From contig NZ_CP125669.1 in the NCBI RefSeq assembly GCF_030053775.1, forward strand, positions 2,599,962-2,663,961: 64,000 bases of DNA, in the 5' to 3' direction. The notes beneath the pieces are model-generated. The model saw only the letters and a list, made by a program, of their open reading frames with translations, was not told where the DNA came from and made no database searches. Each line of letters starts with the position of its first letter. Positions within the stretch are counted from its first letter, which is position 1. Both the position numbers and the translations under genes were made by a program. Shown piece by piece: positions 47,765 through 57,698 of this stretch. Source of the DNA: Acinetobacter corruptisaponis (GTDB taxonomy: Bacteria > Pseudomonadota > Gammaproteobacteria > Pseudomonadales > Moraxellaceae).

Positions 47765-48751
47765 ATGAAAAAACAAGCTGGTATGACTCTGATTGAATTG
47801 ATGGTAACACTGGTTTTGGGTTTAATAATTATTGCTGCTGGTTTCCAATTATTTGTGTCTGGGTCTATTAATTATAATCTACAGAAAACTTTATCTGAAT
47901 TACAGGATAATGGAAATTTCGGATTGAATTACATTACGAAAGATATTCGTATGGCAAATCTAGACGCGAATTTAGCCATTATCAATGATCGTAATTTATA
48001 TAGTGGTATCGTCTTAACTGGCTTAAAAAGCTATTCTTCATTATCCGAAGATGATCAAAAAACACAATCAGCAAATCTGCCATTTCATTTAACAGATGAA
48101 AACACAACAAAGATTACCTTACTCACTCAAGGGGATAGTCAAACCAGTTGGCTAGGTCTTAGTAATATTAAAGAATATAAAAGTGATCAATTGGTAATTC
48201 AGTATAAGGCGGTTATAGAGGGTGCACTGGATTGTGAGGGGCGAGGTATTACTCAGGATGAAATAGATAAAGGAGTTTTTATTGTACAGCGTTATTTCCT
48301 GAGAAAAGATGGGGATGATTTGGCATTGGTTTGTGATGCTGGTCGTTATGAAACCTTACTTGCAACAGCTGATTTACCAACAGCAATAAGTAATTATGGT
48401 GGTAATGGTGAAGTGATTATGCGTCGTGTTGACCATTTTCATATCTTGTTGGGTATAAAAGATAATATAAAAGATGAGTTTAAATATGTATCAATTAAAG
48501 ACTATATGGGTGCGACCAATACTTTAGTGAAAGATGCAAATCCCCGAGCCCGCATTATGTCTTTGCAGCTAGGAATATTGATGCGTGGTGTAGAAACTGT
48601 TCCAAATAACCAAAATGTTCCTGATGCATTTCAAATCTTGGATCAGAAAGTGTCATTAAAAGATGATGCTAAGGCGAATAGATATGTCCGGGAAGTGATC
48701 ACACAAACCGTCGCATTGCGTAATGGCTATGGGCTAATGGAGAGTTTGTAA
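47765..48751 (+). CDS. pilW: Minor pilin PilW, operon A
   Basis: 328 residues from the ATG at 47765, leader MKKQAG, mature MTLIELMVTLVLGLIIIAAGFQLF with Glu5. Large globular domain with QGD, YFLRK and QLGILMRGVETV segments conserved with the operon B copy (IQIGVLVQSADST). In Pseudomonas PilW helps form the priming tip complex. Its stop and the pilX ATG overlap by one base. Confidence 0.9.
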   Translation: MKKQAGMTLIELMVTLVLGLIIIAAGFQLFVSGSINYNLQKTLSELQDNGNFGLNYITKDIRMANLDANLAIINDRNLYSGIVLTGLKSYSSLSEDDQKTQSANLPFHLTDENTTKITLLTQGDSQTSWLGLSNIKEYKSDQLVIQYKAVIEGALDCEGRGITQDEIDKGVFIVQRYFLRKDGDDLALVCDAGRYETLLATADLPTAISNYGGNGEVIMRRVDHFHILLGIKDNIKDEFKYVSIKDYMGATNTLVKDANPRARIMSLQLGILMRGVETVPNNQNVPDAFQILDQKVSLKDDAKANRYVREVITQTVALRNGYGLMESL

Positions 48752-49551
48752 TGCATATTTCCAAACAACAAGGTGCAACACTCGTAACTGTACTTTTTGT
48801 ATTATTGTTGATGACCATCATTGGTACATTTGCAGTAAAACAAAGTATTGTAGGGCTGAATATTGCAACCAATAGTCAAGCTCGAAACCTTATGCAGCAA
48901 ACAGCAGATGCGGTATTTTTTGCTATGGAACAGGATAATAAAAACAATGCTATTTTGCAAAAAAACCTCAGTTCTTTAGGAATGCTGGGTATGGTTAAGT
49001 CTGATAACTTTTTAAATAAAGAATTGGTTTTTTGTTATCGTCCCAAAACACAAAAAAATATATTTGATTTAAGAAATGCCAGTATTGTTTCTTGGGAAGA
49101 AGTTACTGATCCTGATGATAATACTAAAAAAATTGCTCAAATTAAGAGCGATGAGTTGGGTGTTACAGGCTTTTGTCAATATACATCAAATGATTTTAGT
49201 AGTGGTCGAGATGTCATGATTTCACAAATAGCTGTTAAGAAAAGTAGTGTGAACAGTGATGTTCCCTTTAAGTTTTATCCAATAGGGACAGATACTACAA
49301 CTGTACAACTGGATGATATTCAACCTATACGTGTTGTCGTCACAACAATTATTCCTGGTATGGCCACAGGGGGCAGTTCATGGTCTTCAAATACAACAGA
49401 AATCAATAAATGCTTTAAAGATTACACTAATGAAAAATCTACACAATATTCAGATACGGAGACAGTAACTGACTGTTTTGAAAAAATGGGTGTGCCGTAT
49501 AGTCAGCAAGTCATGGATTATGCAGTCGTAAGTTATGCGACTAAAAGCTAA
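48751..49551 (+). CDS. pilX: Minor pilin PilX, operon A
   Basis: 266 residues with a short leader ending QQG and mature ATLVTVLFVLLLMTIIG. Residue 5 is Thr, not Glu, a feature shared by PilX/GspK-type tip pilins that sit at the filament end. PilX_N domain at the N-terminus (AVKQSIVGLNIATNSQARNLMQQTADAVFF). The gene overlaps pilW by one base and lies 14 bases before pilY1. Confidence 0.9.
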   Translation: MHISKQQGATLVTVLFVLLLMTIIGTFAVKQSIVGLNIATNSQARNLMQQTADAVFFAMEQDNKNNAILQKNLSSLGMLGMVKSDNFLNKELVFCYRPKTQKNIFDLRNASIVSWEEVTDPDDNTKKIAQIKSDELGVTGFCQYTSNDFSSGRDVMISQIAVKKSSVNSDVPFKFYPIGTDTTTVQLDDIQPIRVVVTTIIPGMATGGSSWSSNTTEINKCFKDYTNEKSTQYSDTETVTDCFEKMGVPYSQQVMDYAVVSYATKS

Positions 49552-49565
49552 TTGAGGATAAAGCA

Positions 49566-52500
49566 ATGAAAAATATGAAGCTAAAAAAATTAGTCGTTGC
49601 CTGTCAAGCGGCTGCAATGACGATGGCAACCAGTGTGGCAGTATCCACTCAGGCAAGTGATACAGAACTGTATAAAGCCCCACAAACTTCAGAAACTACA
49701 ATTATGTTTATGTTGGATGTATCTGGGAGTATGAGTCGTTATTTTAATACTCAATCTGGATATGGTTGTGATTTACCAAGTGGCGCCACAGATTTTGGAC
49801 GAGATTTCGCCGTTGAATCTGCTATAGCAGGTGTCACTCCTTATCGTCGCCAGTGGTGTAAGGGAGATAGTAGTGGGTCAATAAAATATCCTGATCGTAT
49901 TACACGTTTAAAGGATGGAATGTTAAAATTATTACAAGGTGATACAGATACAACAAGATTGCCTGATAATTTGGCAGTGGGATTGTCTGAGTTCGGTGGT
50001 ACAAATGGCCGCATTAAACTAGAGGCTCGCCCTTTAAGTGATAATGTTGATATTGGAAGTGGGCAGTTATATAGAACGGTAGAGACTATCCAATGGGTAG
50101 ATGATAGAACAAGAACAAGAACAAGAACAAAGGATACTGCTCAGACCTTAGCCCAAAAAGGAACAAGAACTCAAAACTGTACGTCTACAGATGGCACAAA
50201 GACTGGTGGATCAAAATGGTGTAGTGTTTCTACTGTAACAAATTGGACAAATAATGGAAATTGGACACCTGACCCAGTAAACCCGAGTGGAACAAGTGGG
50301 TGGTCAGGTTATACGGATAGTAGTTGGAACTCCAGTGTGCAAACAACCACAACAGTTCGTGAAATCTGTAAAGTATGGGATACGAGTAATAATTGTTCTA
50401 CGTGGGAACGTACTACAGATACAGCTCCAACAGGAGCGTCTGCTGCCCCACCAAGTGATACGGCAACACAATATGGGGCAGTAAATTCAGATGCCGAAAA
50501 TACAAATAATTATGAAATTACATATCTAGACAGATCACCAACTACAGGAAGTTGTACAACGAGTTCACAAAATTGTACTAGAAATCTTCAACGTACGGCA
50601 ACGGTAAAACAAACAGGCATAACAGCACAACAAAGAGATGCTTCTTATACCCGAACAACTCTATATCTCGGCACTGTTTATCGTACGCATCGACAAAGAA
50701 TGATTGATGCTGTGATTAGTCTACAGGCGAATAATAATACACCTACGGCTTTCGCTTATGCTGAAGCGGCTGCTTATATGATGGGGTCAACCACTAAAAA
50801 TCTAGTAAGTACTGGTTTTGCTGATTCAAATGGCAAAACAGCAATTCAGGATGGAAATAAATATTTAGCACCAAGTCGAGTGACGAGTACGAAACAATGT
50901 AATACTCAAGGGATTTACTTTTTAACTGATGGGGAACCAAATTATTCGGGTAACTCTGGTAATTACACGGATTTTATGAAAAGCACATTAGGTACAAAAG
51001 GAACTAGTTTTAATTGTTCCACGAATTATTTATATGATAAAACTAATTCTTGGGATTGTATTGGCAACTATGCTAAAGCTTTACTGGACACAACTAAAAA
51101 TCCAGCAGGAGTTTTAATAAAAACAGCAGTTGTGGGCTTCGGTAAAGATTTTGGTAATGATACCAGTACAGATTCTGATATTTTGAATGCAAAAAAATGG
51201 GGAGATGTTGGGCAGGGTGGTTGGTATCCTGGACAAAGTTCAGCAGATGTTGTTGATAGTGTAAAAAGATTTTTGAAAAAGTTACAGAAATATATTCCTC
51301 CAGTAACAACAGGTTCTGTGACAATTCCCGTAGATAATTTAGATACGCAAAATATTCAGCCTTGGGGTTATTTCCCACAATTTGATCCACGTCCAGATTT
51401 AAAAGTCACTACTTGGGTGGGAAACTTAAAAAAATATCAAGTGGTAAATAATGCTCTAAAAGACAAGGATGGTGCTGATGTAATGATCACCTCTGGTACA
51501 GAAAAAGGTCAAAGTGTAGATAACCCAAATGATTATTGGGCTGATCAGAATATCATGCGAGAAATTACTAAGGTTAAACAGGTTAATGGTATTGATGTCG
51601 AGGAAACCTTGAGTGTTCGAGTTGGAGGGGCATTAAGTCGTTTACTACTAGGTTCGAGTACAACAACAGGTGATGATCCTGTCACCACGGAAAGAAAGAT
51701 CTTTACTGATCGAAAGCTGGCTTTAGCTGTAGATAATACAACTTATGTAGCACAACCAATTAATAGTGGTAATTTGATACAGGTTAAGACCGCGGATTTG
51801 AAAACGAATAATACTGACAATAACTTTAGTGTTGATAGTAAACGAGGATATGTTGCTGCCTTGTTTGGTTATGATGTGGGTGCTGATGTTGCAAGTTCTT
51901 TAACGGATGAAACAAATACTACATTTAATAATTTCCTAAATAACACCAATGCTACGCTTCGCCAAATGGGTGCAGTGATGCATTCAAAACCAATTCTCAT
52001 AACACAAAAAGGAACGACTAAATATGATGAGAAAACTGAAACCATTAGCTATGATGATCGCGATGACTTAATTGCTTTTGGTACTACACAAGGGGTTTTG
52101 CATGTGGTACGTGCAGGCAAAAGTGCAACTGATAATGATGCTGGTAAAGAGGTGTTTGCTTTTGTACCAAGTGAAATGATAGACAGACAGGCAGAAAGTT
52201 TTATTGGTCAACAAGATGATCCAAATGCGACTTTACATTATGGTATAGATGGGCAATGGACAGCCTATACAGAATATACCACTAAAAAAGGTGCCAAAAC
52301 CAATGAGCCTGTTGTAAGTGTGGCTAGTTCAAATGGCGGGAAGCAATGGCTTTACGGCGGTTTACGCATGGGAGGCAAGAGCTATTATTCTTTAGACCTC
52401 TCTGATGTTACATCAGGTGGAGGGACTCCGAAGCTTAAATTCCGCATTAATCCTACAGGAACATGTAGTTCAACCAATGGCTTGGGTTGTATGGGACAAA

Positions 52501-53606
52501 GTTGGTCTAAACCAACTATTACATGGGTCAACTGGCAAGGTAAACGTAAACTAGTTATGTTAGTTGGTGGTGGCTATGATTCAATTTATGAGTCTTCAGC
52601 TGATTATAGTCCTTCATCTGGTTATACTGACCAAGGTGCAGGGGTATATATGTTTGATGCCGATGACGGTAGTTTATTGTGGTGGGCAAGTGCAAATGCT
52701 GGCTCAGACAATACTTCAACTAATAAAACTTATGAAGCCAATATGAAACGCAGTGTGGTAAGTGGTATCAAAGCCGTTGATCGTAATAGTGATGGTCTTG
52801 CTGATCATCTTTACTTTGGGGATTTAGGTGGACAAGTCTGGCGTGTAGACTTAAATGCCTCTGCCAAAGCGGGGGTTACAACTGATGGGGAAAACTTTGC
52901 AACCCGTGTAGTGCGTATTTTAGATATGTCGGGTGCAACTAGAGTTCCTCGTTTCTATAATGCGCCAACATTCACAATCCATACGGTGCCATCTGGTAGT
53001 TTATTTGCAGCTGTGAGTATTGGTTCAGGAAACTTGAGTTATCCAATGTCTGCAACCACAAATAACGATGATGCAGTTTATGTAGTCTATGACAAAGATG
53101 TTACTCGCCGTAATTTACCAGTGTTAACTACGAGTGAATTATACACTCAGGATGTTAAGCCAGATGGAGCTACAGGTAAAAATCTCGTCAAAAATACCAA
53201 TGGAAATACTGAAACGAAGCTCACTAATGGGGGGTGGTATTATCCTACAGGAACTCAAAAGCGAATTCTAAATGAGGCTGTTGCGATTGATAGTGATCTT
53301 TATGTCAGTATTTTCGATTCTTCTAAAGATATTACTGCTACAGATTGTAAAGGTGGGGTACGTGGTGAAAGTAATGCATCCCAATTCTGCTTACCATATG
53401 GAGTTTGCCAGAAGAAAAATGCTGATGGAACAACTAGTGTGGTTAGTCGCTCAAATGACATTTTCTTAGGAAAAGGAAATATTGGTATTAGTTTCGGTGG
53501 TATTAATCGAGATCGTGGTATGGTTTTGAATCTTCCACCTACAGAAACGCTTAAAAAATATACTGGAAAAACCAAGTTTATTTCTCAGCGTTGGTATGAG
53601 CGTTAA
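49566..53606 (+). CDS. pilY1: PilY1-type tip adhesin, operon A
   Basis: 1346 residues, secreted (signal peptide about 1-30, ending TQASD). N-terminal von Willebrand A domain with MIDAS DVSGS (Asp51, Ser53, Ser55). A Thr/Ser/Trp/Cys-rich insert at about 180-370 includes an in-frame (RT)4 stretch and is absent from the operon B copy. The C-terminal beta-propeller (about 780-1300) has a Ca-binding loop DRNSDGLAD (Asp1072, Asn1074, Asp1076, Asp1080) and the [13 protein letters not shown] motif. PilY1 (ComC in A. baylyi) links minor pilins to adhesion, priming and transformation. Confidence 0.92.
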   Translation: MKNMKLKKLVVACQAAAMTMATSVAVSTQASDTELYKAPQTSETTIMFMLDVSGSMSRYFNTQSGYGCDLPSGATDFGRDFAVESAIAGVTPYRRQWCKGDSSGSIKYPDRITRLKDGMLKLLQGDTDTTRLPDNLAVGLSEFGGTNGRIKLEARPLSDNVDIGSGQLYRTVETIQWVDDRTRTRTRTKDTAQTLAQKGTRTQNCTSTDGTKTGGSKWCSVSTVTNWTNNGNWTPDPVNPSGTSGWSGYTDSSWNSSVQTTTTVREICKVWDTSNNCSTWERTTDTAPTGASAAPPSDTATQYGAVNSDAENTNNYEITYLDRSPTTGSCTTSSQNCTRNLQRTATVKQTGITAQQRDASYTRTTLYLGTVYRTHRQRMIDAVISLQANNNTPTAFAYAEAAAYMMGSTTKNLVSTGFADSNGKTAIQDGNKYLAPSRVTSTKQCNTQGIYFLTDGEPNYSGNSGNYTDFMKSTLGTKGTSFNCSTNYLYDKTNSWDCIGNYAKALLDTTKNPAGVLIKTAVVGFGKDFGNDTSTDSDILNAKKWGDVGQGGWYPGQSSADVVDSVKRFLKKLQKYIPPVTTGSVTIPVDNLDTQNIQPWGYFPQFDPRPDLKVTTWVGNLKKYQVVNNALKDKDGADVMITSGTEKGQSVDNPNDYWADQNIMREITKVKQVNGIDVEETLSVRVGGALSRLLLGSSTTTGDDPVTTERKIFTDRKLALAVDNTTYVAQPINSGNLIQVKTADLKTNNTDNNFSVDSKRGYVAALFGYDVGADVASSLTDETNTTFNNFLNNTNATLRQMGAVMHSKPILITQKGTTKYDEKTETISYDDRDDLIAFGTTQGVLHVVRAGKSATDNDAGKEVFAFVPSEMIDRQAESFIGQQDDPNATLHYGIDGQWTAYTEYTTKKGAKTNEPVVSVASSNGGKQWLYGGLRMGGKSYYSLDLSDVTSGGGTPKLKFRINPTGTCSSTNGLGCMGQSWSKPTITWVNWQGKRKLVMLVGGGYDSIYESSADYSPSSGYTDQGAGVYMFDADDGSLLWWASANAGSDNTSTNKTYEANMKRSVVSGIKAVDRNSDGLADHLYFGDLGGQVWRVDLNASAKAGVTTDGENFATRVVRILDMSGATRVPRFYNAPTFTIHTVPSGSLFAAVSIGSGNLSYPMSATTNNDDAVYVVYDKDVTRRNLPVLTTSELYTQDVKPDGATGKNLVKNTNGNTETKLTNGGWYYPTGTQKRILNEAVAIDSDLYVSIFDSSKDITATDCKGGVRGESNASQFCLPYGVCQKKNADGTTSVVSRSNDIFLGKGNIGISFGGINRDRGMVLNLPPTETLKKYTGKTKFISQRWYER
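50106..50129 (+). repeat. Four tandem AGAACA hexamers in pilY1, in frame
   Basis: AGAACA repeated four times encodes (Arg-Thr)4. The unit is a multiple of three, so copy-number change would keep the frame and only lengthen or shorten the loop. Confidence 0.85.
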
Positions 53607-53616
53607 TGGAGCTTTT

Positions 53617-54144
53617 ATGAAAAATAAAGGTTTTACCTTGATTGAACTCATGATTGTATTGGTGATTATTGCAATTCTTGCAGCAATCGCCATTCCAAGT
53701 TATCAGCAATATGTTCGTAATGGTGTCGCTACTCAGGCAATGAATGAAATGCAGCGTTTGTCAAATTTATTGGAGCAACATAAAGCCCGTAATTTGAATT
53801 ATCGAGGGTTCTCAACAACGTCAATCACAGTTCCTATTAATTCATCGGGTTCTGAAAAAAGATATACCATTCTTGTACGTGATGCGACAGTGCCTGGCGT
53901 TGCCTTGGATAATGCGACAGCTCTAGGGCAAGGTTGGGTGATGCTTGCAGAAGCGAATTCTAAAATTAACTATGGGGGGAGTTGTTCAACTTGTAATTCT
54001 TTGCAAGACCAGAATTTTAGTTTCCTAATTACTAGCAGTGGAATTCGATGTAAAACAAAAGACAAGTTAATTGATTCAGAAGTTCTGACTACAACTAAAT
54101 TAGCATCAACAAATCCTTGTGGAGCAAATAGTGAAAATTGGTAA
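53617..54144 (+). CDS. pilE: Minor pilin PilE, operon A
   Basis: 175 residues from the ATG at 53617 (GGAG five bases upstream; the earlier in-frame ATG at 53596 lies inside pilY1). Leader MKNKG, mature [28 protein letters not shown] with Glu5. Globular part carries a C-x-x-C pair (SCSTCNS), RCKTKD and [10 protein letters not shown]. PilE is the adaptor of the minor pilin complex. Overlaps the next gene by 14 bases. Confidence 0.9.
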   Translation: MKNKGFTLIELMIVLVIIAILAAIAIPSYQQYVRNGVATQAMNEMQRLSNLLEQHKARNLNYRGFSTTSITVPINSSGSEKRYTILVRDATVPGVALDNATALGQGWVMLAEANSKINYGGSCSTCNSLQDQNFSFLITSSGIRCKTKDKLIDSEVLTTTKLASTNPCGANSENW

Positions 54145-54574
54145 ACAAAACGGATTTACACTTATTGAATTGCTGATTGTAGTTGCAGTAATTGGTATTT
54201 TAGCTGCAATTGCATATCCATCATATAGAAAATATGTAGTACAGGCCAAACGTGTTGAGGTACAAAGTGATATGATAGATATTTCTGCCCGTTTGCAACG
54301 TTATAAAGCGATTAACTCTACTTTTATAAAATCAGATGGTACTCCTATCGCACTTGGTGATATTGGTCATAATGGCTCTAGTCCTCAATCTGGTCAAGCA
54401 ACGTATGCTTTACAGTTATCAAATGTTACCGCTGGAACGTGGACATTAATTGCAACACCTAACTCAGGAACTACTCAGGTAGGAAATGGTGTTGTTTGTC
54501 TAAATAGTCAAGGACAAAGATATTGGGAAAAAGATTCAACTACCTGTGATTTTACTAAAAATAACTGGGATTGA
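54131..54574 (+). CDS. Second PilE-like minor pilin, operon A
   Basis: 147 residues. Start GTG at 54131 with GGAG six bases upstream, lying inside the end of the previous gene; GTG 54119 has no ribosome-binding site. Leader MKIGKQNG, mature [28 protein letters not shown] with Glu5. Ends CDFTKNNWD. It resembles ComF/PilE-class minor pilins involved in transformation in Acinetobacter; operon B has no counterpart. Followed by a terminator. Confidence 0.85.
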   Translation: MKIGKQNGFTLIELLIVVAVIGILAAIAYPSYRKYVVQAKRVEVQSDMIDISARLQRYKAINSTFIKSDGTPIALGDIGHNGSSPQSGQATYALQLSNVTAGTWTLIATPNSGTTQVGNGVVCLNSQGQRYWEKDSTTCDFTKNNWD

Positions 54575-54595
54575 TTTGTTGTTTTGGTGAGTGCT

Positions 54596-54626
54596 AAAGC
54601 AAATATTCTCTAATATTTGCTTTTTT
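54596..54626 (+). terminator. Terminator between the two minor-pilin operons
   Basis: AAAGCAAATATT (54596-54607), loop CTCT, AATATTTGCTTT (54612-54623), then T's. Separates operon A from operon B. Confidence 0.9.
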
Positions 54627-54860
54627 GTTTTTAGTCTTTATTTAATATGAGTTTAGAGAGAAAATGTTATATTGGTTTTTTGTGATAAATTTCTCAAATT
54701 TATAATAAAAAAATAAATTATATGAATTATTTTCTAATTATCTGACAATATCTACCTTTTATCCATAAAAAATAGCTTTCATATCGTTTTAGTAGGAAAT
54801 TGATAAGTAAATAAAACAAAACTGACTAAAACAATAAGATTTGTGCATATGGAGGACTGT

Positions 54861-55352
54861 ATGCAACAAGTAAATAATAAAGCGTTCACTTTAGTTGAAC
54901 TAATTGTAACTATAGCTATTCTTGCAATTATTATGGTAATCGCAGCACCATCCTTTGCTACAGCTTACACACGTCAAAAATTAGATTCTTCTGCCCGTGA
55001 ACTGGTAATGAAAGTTGCTGAAGCGCAAACCAAAGCGGTTGGTTTGCGGGATACAACAGTGATTTGCTTGGATACTTTATCAAAGCAGAATTGCCTAAAA
55101 GCATTGATAGGTACTGACCCTGATGCAAATGATGTCGATAATGACTATGAAAAAAATAAAGAGCGAATTTTTATAGCCTCTCTAGATCAAGGGGTTACAG
55201 CTGACAGCCTCTCTATCTCCAGCCTTAAATTTAGAAAGAATGGCAGTCTTGCGACAGCCGCCAATTTTGTGTTGGTTCGTAACGGTCTTTCTTATTGTAT
55301 TAAGGTTGGAATTACTGGGGATACAAGTATAAAAGAAGGAGCTTGCACATGA
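54861..55352 (+). CDS. Minor pilin FimU/FimT, operon B
   Basis: 163 residues from the ATG at 54861, with GGAGG five bases upstream; an upstream GTG at 54843 lies before the ribosome-binding site. Leader MQQVNNKA with Ala instead of Gly before the cleavage point, mature FTLVELIVTIAILAIIMVIAAPSF with Glu5. Prepilin peptidase accepts Ala poorly in some systems, so processing efficiency is a question. First gene of the second cluster. Confidence 0.88.
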   Translation: MQQVNNKAFTLVELIVTIAILAIIMVIAAPSFATAYTRQKLDSSARELVMKVAEAQTKAVGLRDTTVICLDTLSKQNCLKALIGTDPDANDVDNDYEKNKERIFIASLDQGVTADSLSISSLKFRKNGSLATAANFVLVRNGLSYCIKVGITGDTSIKEGACT

Positions 55353-55837
55353 ATTATATCAATCAAAAAGGTGTAGGTTTAGTTGAAGTCTTGGTTGCTT
55401 TAATTTTATTGGCTATTGGCGTTTTGGGTTTTGCGGTTTTGCAACTGAAAGCAATTGATGCAAGTTCAGAGGCCAGCCATCAGGTTTTGGCCCTCACTAT
55501 AGCACGCGATCTGGCAGAAAGAATGCGTGCCAATCCTCAAGCGACAGAAGATGGTGAGTATAAAATTGGTGCAGTATCAGTACCAACAACAGTTGTCTCA
55601 ACAGCAGCAGGAAAAGCCGTCGATATTGCTGCACAAGACCTTAAAAATGCGGCTGTTCAGGCCAAAAATAATGGGATGAATATTGCTGTAGGTAATTGCC
55701 CAGTTGGAACCACTCGGCAATGTATTTATGTGGCATGGGATACAACCTCATTGGCTGGTGAGAAAGGTCTGGAAAACTGTATCAAAGATGGTGTGTATGT
55801 GCAGGGTTCACACTGTTTGTTTCTGGAGGCTTACTAA
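55349..55837 (+). CDS. Minor pilin PilV, operon B
   Basis: 162 residues from the ATG at 55349, overlapping the previous stop (ATGA). Leader MNYINQKG, mature VGLVEVLVALILLAIGVLGF with Glu5. Cysteines near NCPVGTTRQCIYVAWD and ENCIKDG, and the LEAY C-terminus shared with operon A PilV. The N-terminal half is close to that copy; the central domain has diverged. Confidence 0.9.
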   Translation: MNYINQKGVGLVEVLVALILLAIGVLGFAVLQLKAIDASSEASHQVLALTIARDLAERMRANPQATEDGEYKIGAVSVPTTVVSTAAGKAVDIAAQDLKNAAVQAKNNGMNIAVGNCPVGTTRQCIYVAWDTTSLAGEKGLENCIKDGVYVQGSHCLFLEAY

Positions 55838-55838
55838 A

Positions 55839-56936
55839 ATGAAAAGAATAAGTCTCACAAATTTAGATGAATATTCACAATTGACTCACTCCGAGCATAG
55901 CTCTTCGTCTTGCGCAGTGGCGAAACGGCGTTTCGCTCATCACTGCTCAGGCTTTACCCTGATTGAACTCATGATATCAATTGCACTGGGGCTCATTATT
56001 GTTGCTGCGGCAATTCAACTTTTTATCACTGGGCTTACAAGTTACAAGCTACAAAAAGCAATGGCCCATATCCAGAACAATGCAAGTTTGGGTCTAAACT
56101 TTATTATTGATGATATCCGTAAGGCAAATCTGAGCTCTCCCGTCCCAGCGGTAAATGACCAGATAGCTTATGCTGGGATTTTGCTGACTGACAAAAATGT
56201 TGGTAAGAAAATTAACTTAAACTGTGCTGCTTGCTTCTCCAGTAATAAATTAACCAGTTTTGGCGATGCGCATGTTACAGGTTTAACCAATGATCAGTTG
56301 TTGATTCGCTATCAAGCCCCTCAAAACGGTTTTGACTGTTCTGGTAATGTGCTGGCAAAAGATACTTTTGTGGTGCAACGATACTACGTAGGCTCAACTT
56401 CTACAGACTTACGGCATTCACTGCGTTGCCAGGCGGCCCAGTATACCCAGGCACAACTTGATGCAATCAAGGATACGGATACACCCATTGCATTAGACTG
56501 GAAAAATAGTCAGGTGATCCTTTCCAATGTTGATTTTTTCCAGGTACGGTTGGGCTACATTGATGGTGATCTGGATAATGCAGATAGCAAGCTGGCTTAT
56601 ACTGACATTAAGAACTATATGGCTTTAACAGCCAAGAATAAAAATATTGATGGTGTGGTACAACTTGTAAGGCCTCATGTTCATGCGATCCAAATTGGGG
56701 TTTTGGTGCAGTCTGCTGATAGCACAGGAAATCAGTCCGTCATTAAAGAAAGAAATCAACAATCATTTCAGGTCTTGGGTACAAATGTTACTTTAGCACC
56801 TGCTTATCAGGATTCCCATTTACGCCAGGTGGTTGACCAGACAATTTCCCTAAGAAATGCTATGGGCTGGGTTAATGAGGGTTGTGATACCAGTAAGACA
56901 GAAGCAAATTGTAATACAGGGGAGAGTGGAACATGA
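55839..56936 (+). CDS. Minor pilin PilW, operon B, with extended leader
   Basis: 365 residues from the ATG at 55839, one base after pilV. The leader before the cleavage Gly is about 38 residues (MKRISLTNLDEYSQLTHSEH... to HHCSG), against 6 in the operon A copy. The extra leader coincides with a DNA hairpin repeat. The mature part, [27 protein letters not shown] with Glu5, is standard, and the body is a PilW domain. A long leader is possible but not typical; an internal start is not visible. Confidence 0.85.
   Translation: MKRISLTNLDEYSQLTHSEHSSSSCAVAKRRFAHHCSGFTLIELMISIALGLIIVAAAIQLFITGLTSYKLQKAMAHIQNNASLGLNFIIDDIRKANLSSPVPAVNDQIAYAGILLTDKNVGKKINLNCAACFSSNKLTSFGDAHVTGLTNDQLLIRYQAPQNGFDCSGNVLAKDTFVVQRYYVGSTSTDLRHSLRCQAAQYTQAQLDAIKDTDTPIALDWKNSQVILSNVDFFQVRLGYIDGDLDNADSKLAYTDIKNYMALTAKNKNIDGVVQLVRPHVHAIQIGVLVQSADSTGNQSVIKERNQQSFQVLGTNVTLAPAYQDSHLRQVVDQTISLRNAMGWVNEGCDTSKTEANCNTGESGT
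55893..55946. repeat. Nested hairpin repeat inside the PilW leader
   Basis: GAGC-ATA-GCTC at 55893-55903, then GCAGTG (55914-55919) pairing with CACTGC (55941-55946), enclosing GCGAAAC (55920-55926) and GTTTCGC (55930-55936) with a GGC loop. Much richer in G and C than its surroundings, which suggests an inserted short repetitive element that kept the frame. Confidence 0.6.
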
Positions 56937-57685
56937 TTAAACATCAACAAGGTTCTACACTGATCGTTGTATTAATGATTCTGTTATTAATCACGATTGT
57001 GGGAACACTCGCAATCAGACAGAGCGTCAGCTCATTAAAATTGGTCAGTAATAATCAGGTACAAACCTTGTTATTGCAAAATGCAGATGCTGCATTATTG
57101 AAATTTCAACGTCCTGAAACAACACAAACCATTAGTAGTGCAAATGGTATTGTAGGTTTCTTTAAAAATGAGGATAACTGGAATAAGGAGTTGGTTTTCT
57201 GTTTTAAGGGCAGTTCACCATTTAATTTGTCTAATGCGAGCTGGTTATATTGGCAAGGAACAACAAAGCACAGCCAAAAGATGGCGACAGGTGGTGGAGC
57301 ATGCCAGTCACTTACAGCCGATGATAAAAAAGACATCAATAATTTTTCAGGTGGCCGTTCTCAGGTGGTCACCCAAGTCCATATCAAGAGAGCCACTTCA
57401 ACGACCCAGCCATTTTCTGACATGGCACGTGGTACAGATGCGGTCAATGCAAAAACTGAAAATAGTATGCGTCTGCATGTCCAGGTGACATCTGTCATGG
57501 AGGGCCTGCTTTCAAATCCTGAGAATGATTTATTTGATGCCAATACAGGATGTCTAAACAAAAGTATTGAACCGCCATCAGGGGTACAGGGGTTGGTTCA
57601 ATGCTTGAAAGATAAAAATATTTTATATAGCACACAAGTTGCAGAATATCGCTTCTTATCTGACTTTGAACCCTCAGGTTCATAA
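56933..57685 (+). CDS. Minor pilin PilX, operon B
   Basis: 250 residues; overlaps pilW by four bases. Leader MIKHQQG, mature STLIVVLMILLLITIVG; position 5 is Val, no Glu, as for PilX of operon A. IRQSVSSLKLVSNNQVQTLLLQNADAALL matches its counterpart. The CLNKSIEPPSGVQGLVQCL and VAEYRFLSDF end differs. Ends 13 bases before the pilY1 start. Confidence 0.88.
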   Translation: MIKHQQGSTLIVVLMILLLITIVGTLAIRQSVSSLKLVSNNQVQTLLLQNADAALLKFQRPETTQTISSANGIVGFFKNEDNWNKELVFCFKGSSPFNLSNASWLYWQGTTKHSQKMATGGGACQSLTADDKKDINNFSGGRSQVVTQVHIKRATSTTQPFSDMARGTDAVNAKTENSMRLHVQVTSVMEGLLSNPENDLFDANTGCLNKSIEPPSGVQGLVQCLKDKNILYSTQVAEYRFLSDFEPSGS

Positions 57686-57698
57686 GGGAGAAATGAAC

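Noticed and set aside
53596..53616. Earlier ATG for PilE of operon A
   Set aside because: It lies within the pilY1 coding end, has no ribosome-binding site, and GGAG stands five bases before the ATG at 53617.
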